From positions 1-12,611 of the forward strand of contig JBEAVK010000176.1 of NCBI GenBank assembly GCA_041160955.1: 12,611 nt of DNA. The letters are read 5' to 3'. The position numbers were made by a program, and so were the translations under genes. Of this stretch, positions 7,654 through 12,611 are shown piece by piece. The notes under the pieces were generated by a model, which was given only the letters and a program-made list of their open reading frames with translations, did no database searches and was not told where the DNA came from. The stretch is from M3007 sp041160955. GTDB lineage: Bacteria; Bacteroidota; Bacteroidia; Chitinophagales; Saprospiraceae. Within the stretch, counting starts at the first letter, position 1; each line of letters opens with the position of its first letter.

Positions 7654-7816
7654 TTAGGGACGATGCTGTAATAAAGTACACGTTTTAGGTTCAAGATTTT
7701 GTGGTCAGACAAGTGTTTTTTGAGGCGAATAGTGAGGCTATTTAACGAAAAAAACGTGTAGTATGAACGCAAAAGATGGGCCTCAAACGTGTACTTTATT
7801 ACAGCATCGTCCCTTA
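7654..7816. mobile_element. MITE-like foldback element flanked by TTA
   Basis: Perfect 30-bp arms (7656-7685 and 7785-7814) bound an element of 157 bp (7657-7813). The ends read GGGACGATGCTGTAATAAAG on each strand. Direct TTA triplets flank it (7654-7656, 7814-7816). The interior is itself a degenerate palindrome: AGG, TTTTG, TGTTTTT and AATAG recur in order on both strands around a centre near 7731-7735 (TGAGG). The whole element can therefore snap back into one long stem. It contains no transposase. Length, flanking triplet and end pattern agree with the element at 5553-5714. A GAGGCTGTCT half-motif just before it (7625-7634) has no partner. Confidence 0.65.
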
Positions 7817-7821
7817 GTATA

Positions 7822-7869
7822 AAAAGACACCCCGTTTGAGTTGGAAGACTCAAACGGGGTGTCTTTTTA
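7822..7869. terminator. Strong bidirectional intrinsic terminator
   Basis: A perfect stem (AAAAAGACACCCCGTTTGAG on the left, its full complement on the right) closes on a short loop around TTGGAAGA and is followed by a T tract on either strand. It lies between the convergent thioredoxin-like gene and the second DUF4252 gene and would end both transcripts. Confidence 0.93.
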
Positions 7870-7875
7870 TAGCAC

Positions 7876-8388
7876 TTAAATCCCCGCAAATTCAGGAATC
7901 ATCGTTTTGATTGGTTTCCCTTTTTTGTTGTATTTTTTAAGGAGTTTATTTACGTCTGTTATTTTGAGTTTGCCTTTTATGCTGATCATAAAAAAGCCAT
8001 CTTCGGGGTCATTCACAAAAACAACCACCTTCTTTAGCGTAGTTCCTTTATTTTTGGCCATTATTTGTACGCGCATTTTACCCTCCCGTACTGTTACAAT
8101 TTCCTCTAACCCGTTGCGTTTTGCTTTCCGGCCAAATCTTTTTAAGTCGCGTCCGCTCAAAGGACTACCATCTTCAAAAATCAAAGTGCGTACTTTATGC
8201 AATCGGCGTAACATTTGGCGTTCGCCTTTTTCTTTCAAAAAAACCGAACCCGCGCCTATGGCCAAACGCGGAACAGTAAAATTCATGCCTCCATCATAAT
8301 CCTTGTATTTCCAGTATAACCAGCGGTCTTGTGATTGGGCAGTAAAAGCAGTACCTAAAAAAAGCAGACAAAAAAGAATATGTTTCAT
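7876..8388 (-). CDS. Secreted DUF4252-family protein (distal copy)
   Basis: A 170-residue exported protein. The signal peptide is residues 1-20 (MKHILFCLLFLGTAFTAQSQ). The mature part is small and basic (many Lys and Arg) with the ordering typical of DUF4252: a conserved E-E-I-V-T-V-R-E-G block near 95-103, then VQIMAKNKGTTLKKVVVFV, then a strand with ISIKGKLKI and a C-terminal helix. It resembles the proximal copy (8592-9131) in plan but not closely in sequence and is more basic. It is the last gene of the ECF operon and is separated from the preceding copy by a long hairpin repeat. The function of the family is unknown. Co-location with an ECF sigma/anti-sigma pair suggests an envelope-stress output. 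Family call by pattern, fairly confident. Confidence 0.75.
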   Translation of the reverse strand: MKHILFCLLFLGTAFTAQSQDRWLYWKYKDYDGGMNFTVPRLAIGAGSVFLKEKGERQMLRRLHKVRTLIFEDGSPLSGRDLKRFGRKAKRNGLEEIVTVREGKMRVQIMAKNKGTTLKKVVVFVNDPEDGFFMISIKGKLKITDVNKLLKKYNKKGKPIKTMIPEFAGI

Positions 8389-8450
8389 AGTATTTATATT
8401 AAATTATTTTGTTGTTGTGGCTCTTGAGGTTGGATTAAAAATATAATAGT

Positions 8451-8584
8451 AACAAAGAGCCTGTTCGATAAGTAATTTAAAATTGAACATTTAACGTTTA
8501 AAATTTAACATTAATATTTTATAAATTTTAAATGTTAAATTTTAAACGCTAAATGTTCAATTACTTATCAAACAGCCCTTTGTT
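8451..8584. repeat. Long AT-rich hairpin repeat inside the ECF operon
   Basis: The arms AACAAAGAGCCTGTTCGATA (8451-8470 and on) and its near-complement ending in GGGCTGTTTG pair for about 55 bp, with a 6-bp insertion in one arm. The inner core, GAACATTTAACGTTTAAAAT, is nearly the same on both strands. It shares TTTAAAATTTAAC with the hairpin at 6599-6706. It sits between the two DUF4252 genes, so it is not at the end of the operon. It may uncouple expression of the last gene or stabilise the upstream message. Confidence 0.7.
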
Positions 8585-8591
8585 GATAGAT

Positions 8592-9131
8592 CTAATCTTT
8601 TGCACCTTTAGCGGTATCTTTTTTGATTTTATCCAAGTGCTGTAAACCATCAATATCGACCGATTTGGCAAGGCTGGAAATCTTATTCAGATCAATTTTA
8701 CCCGTAAAACTGAGCATTGTAAATTCCGTAGGCGCTCCTACTAACAACAGCAATTCGTTGATTGTATTGTTGTTTTCTTTTATCCAAAAGCGTACATGCT
8801 CATCGCCGTCGCGCACCGTAAGTAGTTCTTCGTACTCTTTCTGTGGCACACGGCTCAATGCGTCTTTGTACATACTAATGCCTTCGGAAACAGAATCGGC
8901 AGTAAGTACACGCAGACCACCTAAGTTGCCAATGACATCGCGGAATTTGTTCCAATCGGGATCGTTTGTCTCAATTTTAGCGATCATTTGAAACATTTTT
9001 GGGCTGATATACACTACCGTAAAACGCTCATCTTCTTCGTACTTGCTAAAAAAACGAGAGATGCCATCGTTTTGGGCAAAGGTGGAAAGCGCCGCCAAGA
9101 GGAAAAGCGGTAACAAAAATAACTTTTTCAT
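8592..9131 (-). CDS. Secreted DUF4252-family protein (proximal copy)
   Basis: A 179-residue exported protein with signal peptide MKKLFLLPLFLLAALSTFAQ. The mature domain follows the DUF4252 plan: F-S-K-Y (27-31), E-R-F-T-V-V-Y-I-S-P (36-45), a helix, a glycine-rich GNLGGLRVLTADS strand, then Y-E-E-L-L-T-V-R-D-G-D-E-H-V-R-F-W near 99-115 and LLLLVGAPTEFTMLSFTGKID. It ends with a charged helix. No catalytic motif is apparent. The gene starts 70 bp after the anti-sigma gene on the same strand. The role of the family is unknown. Repeated pairing with ECF sigma factors suggests periplasmic or outer-membrane stress duty. Confidence 0.88.
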   Translation of the reverse strand: MKKLFLLPLFLLAALSTFAQNDGISRFFSKYEEDERFTVVYISPKMFQMIAKIETNDPDWNKFRDVIGNLGGLRVLTADSVSEGISMYKDALSRVPQKEYEELLTVRDGDEHVRFWIKENNNTINELLLLVGAPTEFTMLSFTGKIDLNKISSLAKSVDIDGLQHLDKIKKDTAKGAKD

Positions 9132-9201
9132 AATTTAATATTTAGTTGTGTGAATCTTTAAAATTTGTACTTCATACACTTGAATTTAATCCAAAGTGCA
9201 T

Positions 9202-9864
9202 TTAATTAATATATTGTTCAAAATCGACTTTGCTGAGTGGTTTGGCAATATCTTGCTTGCCTTTATTCATTTTAGCAGACAATATAGCGAGTGCTGCCCT
9301 CAATTCTTCTAATGCTTGTTGGGTTTCTGCTTCGGTATATTCTTCTTGGTCATCAGTGACTATTTGTTGTGGTTGAGCAGGCGCATCCATTGGTACAATT
9401 TGCTTTTTGTAGCGTTTTTTGAATGTTTTAATGCGCTTGGTCGGTTCAACTGGTGCTGTAACTGACAAATCCTTTGTGTTTTCTGGTGTTTTGGGTTGTT
9501 CTATCGTCGGTACTACTAGTTTTGGGGTTTCTGTTTGTACCACTTGATTAATATCCTGTGGCTTGGAGGTTAAAAACCAGTAAGTAGTACTCAAAACCCC
9601 CACCACAACCGCCGCCGCCGCAATACGCAACCAGTTTTTGGAATAAGATACCTGCATCGCTACTGGTTGTATGGAAGCACCAAGGCTTGCTGGTGCCGTT
9701 ATCTGCTGTGCTGCCGAAAGCGTCTGGAACAAAGGCGCGACTTCCTGAAACCGAGCATCTACATGACCCGACTGGAAATATTGCTTGAGTTGTTGCTCTT
9801 CGGTTAGGGTAGTTTCCCCTTCCCAGTAGCGCTCTAAAAGTCCTGCTATCTTTGCGTATTCCAT
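9202..9864 (-). CDS. Probable membrane-bound anti-sigma factor
   Basis: A 220-residue protein with a cytoplasmic N-terminus (about 1-78) of the short helical type often linked to ECF sigma factors: LLERYWEGETTLTEEQQLKQ at 9-28, then F-Q-x-V-A-P-L-F. One transmembrane segment lies at about 80-98. A long Pro/Thr/Lys-rich linker and an acidic, helical tail (EEYTEAETQQALEELRAAL near 174-192) follow, presumably in the periplasm. No zinc-binding HxxxCxxC motif is present, so it is not a ZAS-type anti-sigma. It starts 6 bp after the sigma gene stop, so the two are translationally linked. Its likely job is to hold the sigma factor inactive until an envelope signal arrives. Direct evidence is only its position and layout. 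Confidence 0.8.
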   Translation of the reverse strand: MEYAKIAGLLERYWEGETTLTEEQQLKQYFQSGHVDARFQEVAPLFQTLSAAQQITAPASLGASIQPVAMQVSYSKNWLRIAAAAVVVGVLSTTYWFLTSKPQDINQVVQTETPKLVVPTIEQPKTPENTKDLSVTAPVEPTKRIKTFKKRYKKQIVPMDAPAQPQQIVTDDQEEYTEAETQQALEELRAALAILSAKMNKGKQDIAKPLSKVDFEQYIN

Positions 9865-9870
9865 TATTTT

Positions 9871-10389
9871 TTAATTAATTGTGGTGTTATGCCTAACGGT
9901 GATTTGTTCCCGAATTGCTTTACGGGCGCGGTGTAGATTTGTTTTTACTTGGTCGAGGGTCATATCGAGTGTAGATGCAATTTCGTCGTAAGTCATTTCT
10001 TCAATATCTCTAAGGTGCATCACCAACCGATGTTTTTCCGGCAATTCCTGCATCATCTTTTTTACTCGATTAATCGTCTCTTGTTGTTCTAGTATCGAAG
10101 CGGGATGGTCGGAGACCGAAGCATTATCGGGTACAATATCGAGCGATGATGTGCGGCGTACAGTTCTGGAGCGGTTTCGATCAAGCGAGCGGTTATGCGT
10201 TAATGTCATGCACCATGCTTCCCAATTCCTGATCTGTGCAGCGTTTTCTGGTTCTTCCGAGGTTTTCCAAGCCTTTGTCAACACATCCTGCACCACGTCT
10301 TCTGCCTCGTGGATGCTTCCAGTGATGCGCAGGGCGAAACGGTAAAGTTTGTTGCGCACCGGAAAAATATGTTGCTGAAAGATACTCAT
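9871..10389 (-). CDS. ECF-type RNA polymerase sigma factor
   Basis: A 172-residue sigma-70 family factor with only regions 2 and 4, the ECF plan. Region 2 covers about 8-75 and includes the core-binding segment ITGSIHEAEDVVQDVLTKAW and the DNA-melting segment W-E-A-W-C-M-T-L-T-H-N-R-S-L-D-R-N-R. The linker is about 78-100. Region 4 (about 105-165) contains LPEKHRLVMHLRDIEEMTYDEIA, then the helix-turn-helix TLDMTLDQVKTNLHRARKAI. The ATG at 10387-10389 is preceded by an ECF-type promoter at 10414-10441. The anti-sigma gene follows 6 bp downstream, and two DUF4252 genes complete the operon. Confidence 0.95.
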   Translation of the reverse strand: MSIFQQHIFPVRNKLYRFALRITGSIHEAEDVVQDVLTKAWKTSEEPENAAQIRNWEAWCMTLTHNRSLDRNRSRTVRRTSSLDIVPDNASVSDHPASILEQQETINRVKKMMQELPEKHRLVMHLRDIEEMTYDEIASTLDMTLDQVKTNLHRARKAIREQITVRHNTTIN

Positions 10390-10413
10390 ACTTACTTAGC
10401 GAATTTGAACAGG

Positions 10414-10441
10414 AGACGACCCTATCCGACACAATGTTACA
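10414..10441 (-). promoter_or_regulatory. ECF-type promoter of the sigma operon
   Basis: On the minus strand, TGTAAC (10441-10436) and CGTCT (10418-10414) are separated by exactly 17 bp. This is the typical two-block ECF promoter: AAC in the -35 box and CGTC in the -10 box. Transcription would begin about 7 nt downstream, near 10407, leaving a leader of about 18 nt. I infer that the sigma factor activates its own operon. Confidence 0.75.
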
Positions 10442-10472
10442 GGAAATGTAAATTATTTTTAAAAATTTTTTC

Positions 10473-10550
10473 GAGTGCATGACAAAATTGGGACATAGCC
10501 TTGAAACATTTGAGTGTGTGACAAAATTGGGGCATAGCCTTGAAATATTT
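10473..10550. repeat. Two tandem copies of a 39-bp repeat
   Basis: Positions 10473-10511 and 10512-10550 match at 35 of 39 bases. All four differences are transitions. Each copy includes TGACAAAATTGGG, CATAGCCTTGAAA and a trailing TTT. The repeat ends just before the -33 box at 10553 and lies between the divergent promoters of the sigma operon and the lipoprotein gene. It may be a pair of regulator sites or a recent duplication. Confidence 0.8.
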
Positions 10551-10552
10551 TC

Positions 10553-10582
10553 TTGTTTTCCATAAAAAATCCCCTACTTTTG
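10553..10582 (+). promoter_or_regulatory. Bacteroidota promoter for the lipoprotein gene
   Basis: TTG (10553-10555), 19 bp, TACTTTTG (10575-10582) fits the TTG / TAnnTTTG promoter exactly. Start of transcription is expected near 10588, giving a leader of about 64 nt before the ATG at 10652. This promoter lies inside a longer in-frame extension of the gene, which is why that extension is rejected. Confidence 0.8.
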
Positions 10583-10651
10583 TATCACGATAAAACAGCC
10601 ATTTGGTTGCCTAATAAATTTATCCCACTCAAATACACAATACAAATATTT

Positions 10652-11668
10652 ATGAAAAAACTTATCGCTTACATGGTACTTCCATTGGTATTGCTCCTCA
10701 ATGCTTGTCAGGAAGAAAAAACATTCACAGATAAAAATACAACGGCCACCAAGCAAAACATTAATGGCCTTGAATTGCAAGACGATAACAACGCCGAATG
10801 GCAACATGGTATGCTGCGCTTGTATCCGATCCTCGCCGATGAAGAACTGATTGCCGACCACGCCGGACAAGCACATATCAAAACACTATCCGATGCAATG
10901 GTAACTAAAGGATTTCGCATTACGGAAGTAAAACAGTTTGGCCGTGAGCAAACCAATTGGTACAACGGACTGACATTGGTCAACAAAAGTAAAGACACGG
11001 TATATGTCATGTCGGGCGATGTAGTAACAGGTGGTAACCAAGACCGTGTAAACAGCGAAGACTTAATGGCTATGCCTGGCACGATTCGCAATATTGACGT
11101 ATTTTGTGTAGAGCACGGCAGATCAACTTATTATAATCCAAATGCTGATGCAGTAGAACGCAAATTGGCGGCATTTAACGGTTATTATGGTATTGCAAGC
11201 CCGCGCGTGCGCAAAGCAGTCTATGATAAAGACCAAAGTGCCGTATGGGGTGCTGTGGCACAGGTTACTAAAGACAACAATGCAGCGTCTTCTACCCAAA
11301 CCTATGCAGCATTGGAACAGGAAAATGATATGAAGGAAGCCCGCGAAGCATATATCCGTTTCTTTACCAGTAAATTTGAAAATATGCCCAATGTGGTGGG
11401 TTTAGTAGCCGTTTGTAACGGCAAAGTAATTGGGACTGAGGTATTTGGTCACCCCGCTTTGTTCCAACGCCGCGTAAAAGCACTCGTGCATGGCTACGCA
11501 GTAGATGCCGCCACTGCTACTAAAGATGAAAACCCCACCGATGATACAGCAGCGGCTAAAAGAGCATTCAGTAATGTAGTGACCGTAGCCGCTAATGGCA
11601 AGAAAGGCACAGAAGAAATTGGGCGTTTCGATTTTGGGGGAGATTGGGTGCATATTTATAAGAAATAG
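10652..11668 (+). CDS. Lipoprotein, ARPP-1/DUF6569 family
   Basis: A 338-residue lipoprotein. The ATG at 10652 gives a signal peptide with lipobox L16-N17-A18-Cys19; Cys19 would be lipidated and followed by Q-E-E-K, an acidic start that can send Bacteroidota lipoproteins to the cell surface. The first 33 codons of the longer frame are excluded because they contain the promoter. The domain (about 40-338) matches my recollection of ARPP-1 (DUF6569): W-Y-N-G-L-T-L-V, then S-G-D-V-V-T-G-G-N-Q-D-R (121-132), then FCVEHGR (151-157), a conserved tryptophan in SAVWG (196-200), and a C-terminal strand near GRFDFGGDWVHI. The biochemical role is unknown. It is divergent from the ECF operon, and a functional link to it is only inferred from the shared control region. 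Confidence 0.72.
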   Translation: MKKLIAYMVLPLVLLLNACQEEKTFTDKNTTATKQNINGLELQDDNNAEWQHGMLRLYPILADEELIADHAGQAHIKTLSDAMVTKGFRITEVKQFGREQTNWYNGLTLVNKSKDTVYVMSGDVVTGGNQDRVNSEDLMAMPGTIRNIDVFCVEHGRSTYYNPNADAVERKLAAFNGYYGIASPRVRKAVYDKDQSAVWGAVAQVTKDNNAASSTQTYAALEQENDMKEAREAYIRFFTSKFENMPNVVGLVAVCNGKVIGTEVFGHPALFQRRVKALVHGYAVDAATATKDENPTDDTAAAKRAFSNVVTVAANGKKGTEEIGRFDFGGDWVHIYKK

Positions 11669-11707
11669 ACAGCAAAAATTTTATTTTTATTTATTTTCAA
11701 AATAAGT

Positions 11708-11739
11708 TTGGTGGTATCCATTTAATTGCTGTACCTTTG
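11708..11739 (+). promoter_or_regulatory. Promoter of the initiator tRNA gene
   Basis: TTG (11708-11710), 21 bp, TACCTTTG (11732-11739), followed by CGGCC, is a full TTG / TAnnTTTG promoter. The tRNA starts 14 bp after the -7 box, consistent with a very short leader. Confidence 0.8.
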
Positions 11740-11752
11740 CGGCCTTATAAAT

Positions 11753-11825
<73 letters not shown>

Positions 11826-11833
11826 CTAAAAAG

Positions 11834-11862
11834 AAAGCCACTCATCGCGAGTGGCTTTTTTC
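11834..11862 (+). terminator. Intrinsic terminator after the tRNA
   Basis: A 10-bp stem, AAAGCCACTC (11834-11843) and GAGTGGCTTT (11849-11858), closes a 5-nt loop and runs into a T tract. Confidence 0.9.
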
Positions 11863-12014
11863 GTTTCTAGTGCATTTTTTTTAATACTCCTGTTTTGTAT
11901 CTGTGTGAATGCTGTTAATAGCAAAAATGAGTATTCCCTGATAGATAAATAATTGATTTTGATCCAATTGTCGGCACGACTTCGAGTCTAGTGTCGTCAG
12001 TTCCGCAATATACC

Positions 12015-12220
12015 AACCACGAAGTGGTTAAACTTGAATAGCCCTGAATGAAATTCAGGGTTTGGGAATGCGGTGTTTTTAAACAACTACGAAGTAGTTG
12101 AATTTCAACGTATTGTGAGCGTTTAATTACGTTAAACCCCCTTCAGGGTTATTAAACATACACCCTCCTTAATCCCCGAATTTTATTCGGAGCTATTCAT
12201 GTTTGACCCCTATCAGGGTC
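12015..12220. repeat. Field of short REP-like palindromes, mostly GAA loops
   Basis: Six short palindromes follow each other. AACCAC-GAA-GTGGTT is at 12015-12029, CCCTGAAT-GAA-ATTCAGGG at 12042-12060 and CAACTAC-GAA-GTAGTTG at 12084-12100. AACCCCCTTCAGGGTT (12135-12150) has GAA as its loop on the minus strand. CCCCGAAT-TTT-ATTCGGAG is at 12174-12192 and GACCC...GGGTC at 12205-12220. The stems differ in sequence yet keep the same geometry, which points to a REP-like family rather than chance. Confidence 0.75.
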
Positions 12221-12302
12221 AGGATTCGGTTAATCTCACGACTTTAGACCGCGAGTTACGCAGCAATTTCCCAGGTGACATGCACCCTGTTGTTCAATGG
12301 GA

Positions 12303-12367
12303 GAACGGATGGAACGGATTAGAGCGGATTGTTTCAAAATAATCCGTAAAATCCATTTCATCCGTTC
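12303..12367. repeat. Foldback repeat with CGGAT/ATCCG arms
   Basis: GAACGGATGGAACGGATT (12303-12320) pairs with AATCCATTTCATCCGTTC (12350-12367) at 16 of 18 positions. An inner pair CGGATT (12325-12330) and AATCCG (12341-12346) continues the stem. No T tract follows, so it does not look like a terminator. Confidence 0.75.
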
Positions 12368-12556
12368 TGCTATCCTGTCTTAGTTTTGATCCACAAGGGA
12401 AATTGCTGCTAGTTACGCCGACAATATACCAACTCGCCAATAAGATAGATAGTTTACACCAAAAATTTGGCACCTATTTTTTTCTCCAAAAATTTCATCC
12501 TATCTTTCGCCCAATTCCTAAACACCTTGCTTCACACCTAAAACAGTTTTTGACTT

Positions 12557-12611
12557 ATGTCCGACAAACAAAACGAATTTACACCTTATATTCTCCCCTC
12601 CAATACTTCGG
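12557..12611 (+). CDS. Start of a gene cut by the window end
   Basis: An ATG at 12557 opens a frame that stays open to the last base: MSDKQNEFTPYILPSNTS (18 residues seen). It is preceded by a gap with a weak -7-like TATCTTTC about 50 bp upstream. The sequence F-x-P-Y-I at 8-12 recalls the N-terminus of OPT-family oligopeptide transporters, but 18 residues are too few to decide, and no signal peptide or membrane segment is yet visible. It is a probable gene with an undetermined product. Confidence 0.45.
   Translation, partial: MSDKQNEFTPYILPSNTS

Larger units (their letters stand above)
11863..12556. other. Gene-free stretch rich in palindromes
   Basis: Nearly 700 bp without a convincing reading frame. 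It holds REP-like palindromes (12015-12220), a foldback (12303-12367) and a set of direct and inverted repeats (11957-12433) described below. A weak TATCTTTC at 12501-12508 may be the -7 box for the gene starting at 12557. Nothing else was recognised. Confidence 0.7.

Noticed and set aside
7509..7889. Minus-strand frames across the thioredoxin 3' end and the MITE-like element
   Set aside because: They run antisense through a gene, a palindromic element and a terminator and show no protein-like pattern; I saw no transposase remnant in them.
10553..10651. In-frame N-terminal extension of the lipoprotein gene
   Set aside because: It begins at a TTG that is the -33 box of a full promoter, and it would destroy the signal peptide and lipobox that start at 10652.
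11691..11705. TTATTTT/AAAATAA palindrome after the lipoprotein gene
   Set aside because: All A-T, with a very short stem and no T tract in the right place; it is too weak to call a terminator.
12015..12220. CRISPR array
   Set aside because: The repeated units have different stem sequences, irregular spacing and no constant direct repeat; no cas gene is nearby.

Overview
The window looks like chromosomal DNA of a Bacteroidota bacterium. Several promoters carry the -7 box typical of that phylum (TAnnTTTG, as TAACTTTG, TACTTTTG and TACCTTTG). Shine-Dalgarno sites are weak or absent and replaced by A-rich leaders. The families present (an ECF sigma factor with an anti-sigma factor and DUF4252 proteins, a probable ARPP-1/DUF6569 lipoprotein, a TlpA-like thioredoxin) are common in this phylum. 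A Saprospiria- or Chitinophagia-like lineage is a guess. No phage, plasmid, CRISPR or restriction genes are visible.

Layout. Positions 1-168 hold small REP-like palindromes. 169-4004 carries two co-directional envelope genes: a secreted protein built of fibronectin type III-like modules and a probable outer-membrane beta-barrel protein. Convergent to them, and overlapping by 25 bp, is a leftward pair: an OmpR-type response regulator (4811-5509) followed by an SGNH/GDSL hydrolase (3980-4774), with no histidine kinase in view. 5510-5816 is a divergent gap holding a 156-bp MITE-like foldback element and the promoter of a patatin-like phospholipase (5817-6566). A hairpin repeat separates the patatin gene from a 50-codon single-pass membrane protein on the minus strand (6719-6871). 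A promoter and a secreted thioredoxin-fold protein (7124-7618) follow. 7619-7875 holds a second MITE-like element and a strong bidirectional terminator.

The most coherent functional unit is leftward, 10441 to 7876: an ECF sigma factor, a single-pass anti-sigma factor, and two secreted DUF4252 proteins. It is preceded by a textbook ECF-type promoter (TGTAAC, 17 bp, CGTCT), so the operon is probably autoregulated and responds to an envelope signal. A long AT-rich hairpin lies between the two DUF4252 genes. Divergent from it is a lipoprotein of the ARPP-1/DUF6569 type (10652-11668) with its own promoter. Two copies of a 39-bp tandem repeat lie between the two promoters.

11753-11825 is an initiator tRNA-Met with promoter and terminator. 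11863-12556 has no recognisable gene but is crowded with REP-like palindromes and inverted and direct repeats. The window ends just inside a new rightward reading frame (12557 onward).

I do not see a clearly new multi-gene defence or metabolic system. The most interesting items are the two related MITE-like elements, the unlisted small membrane protein, the tandem repeat at the ECF control region, and the dense palindrome field near the right end.
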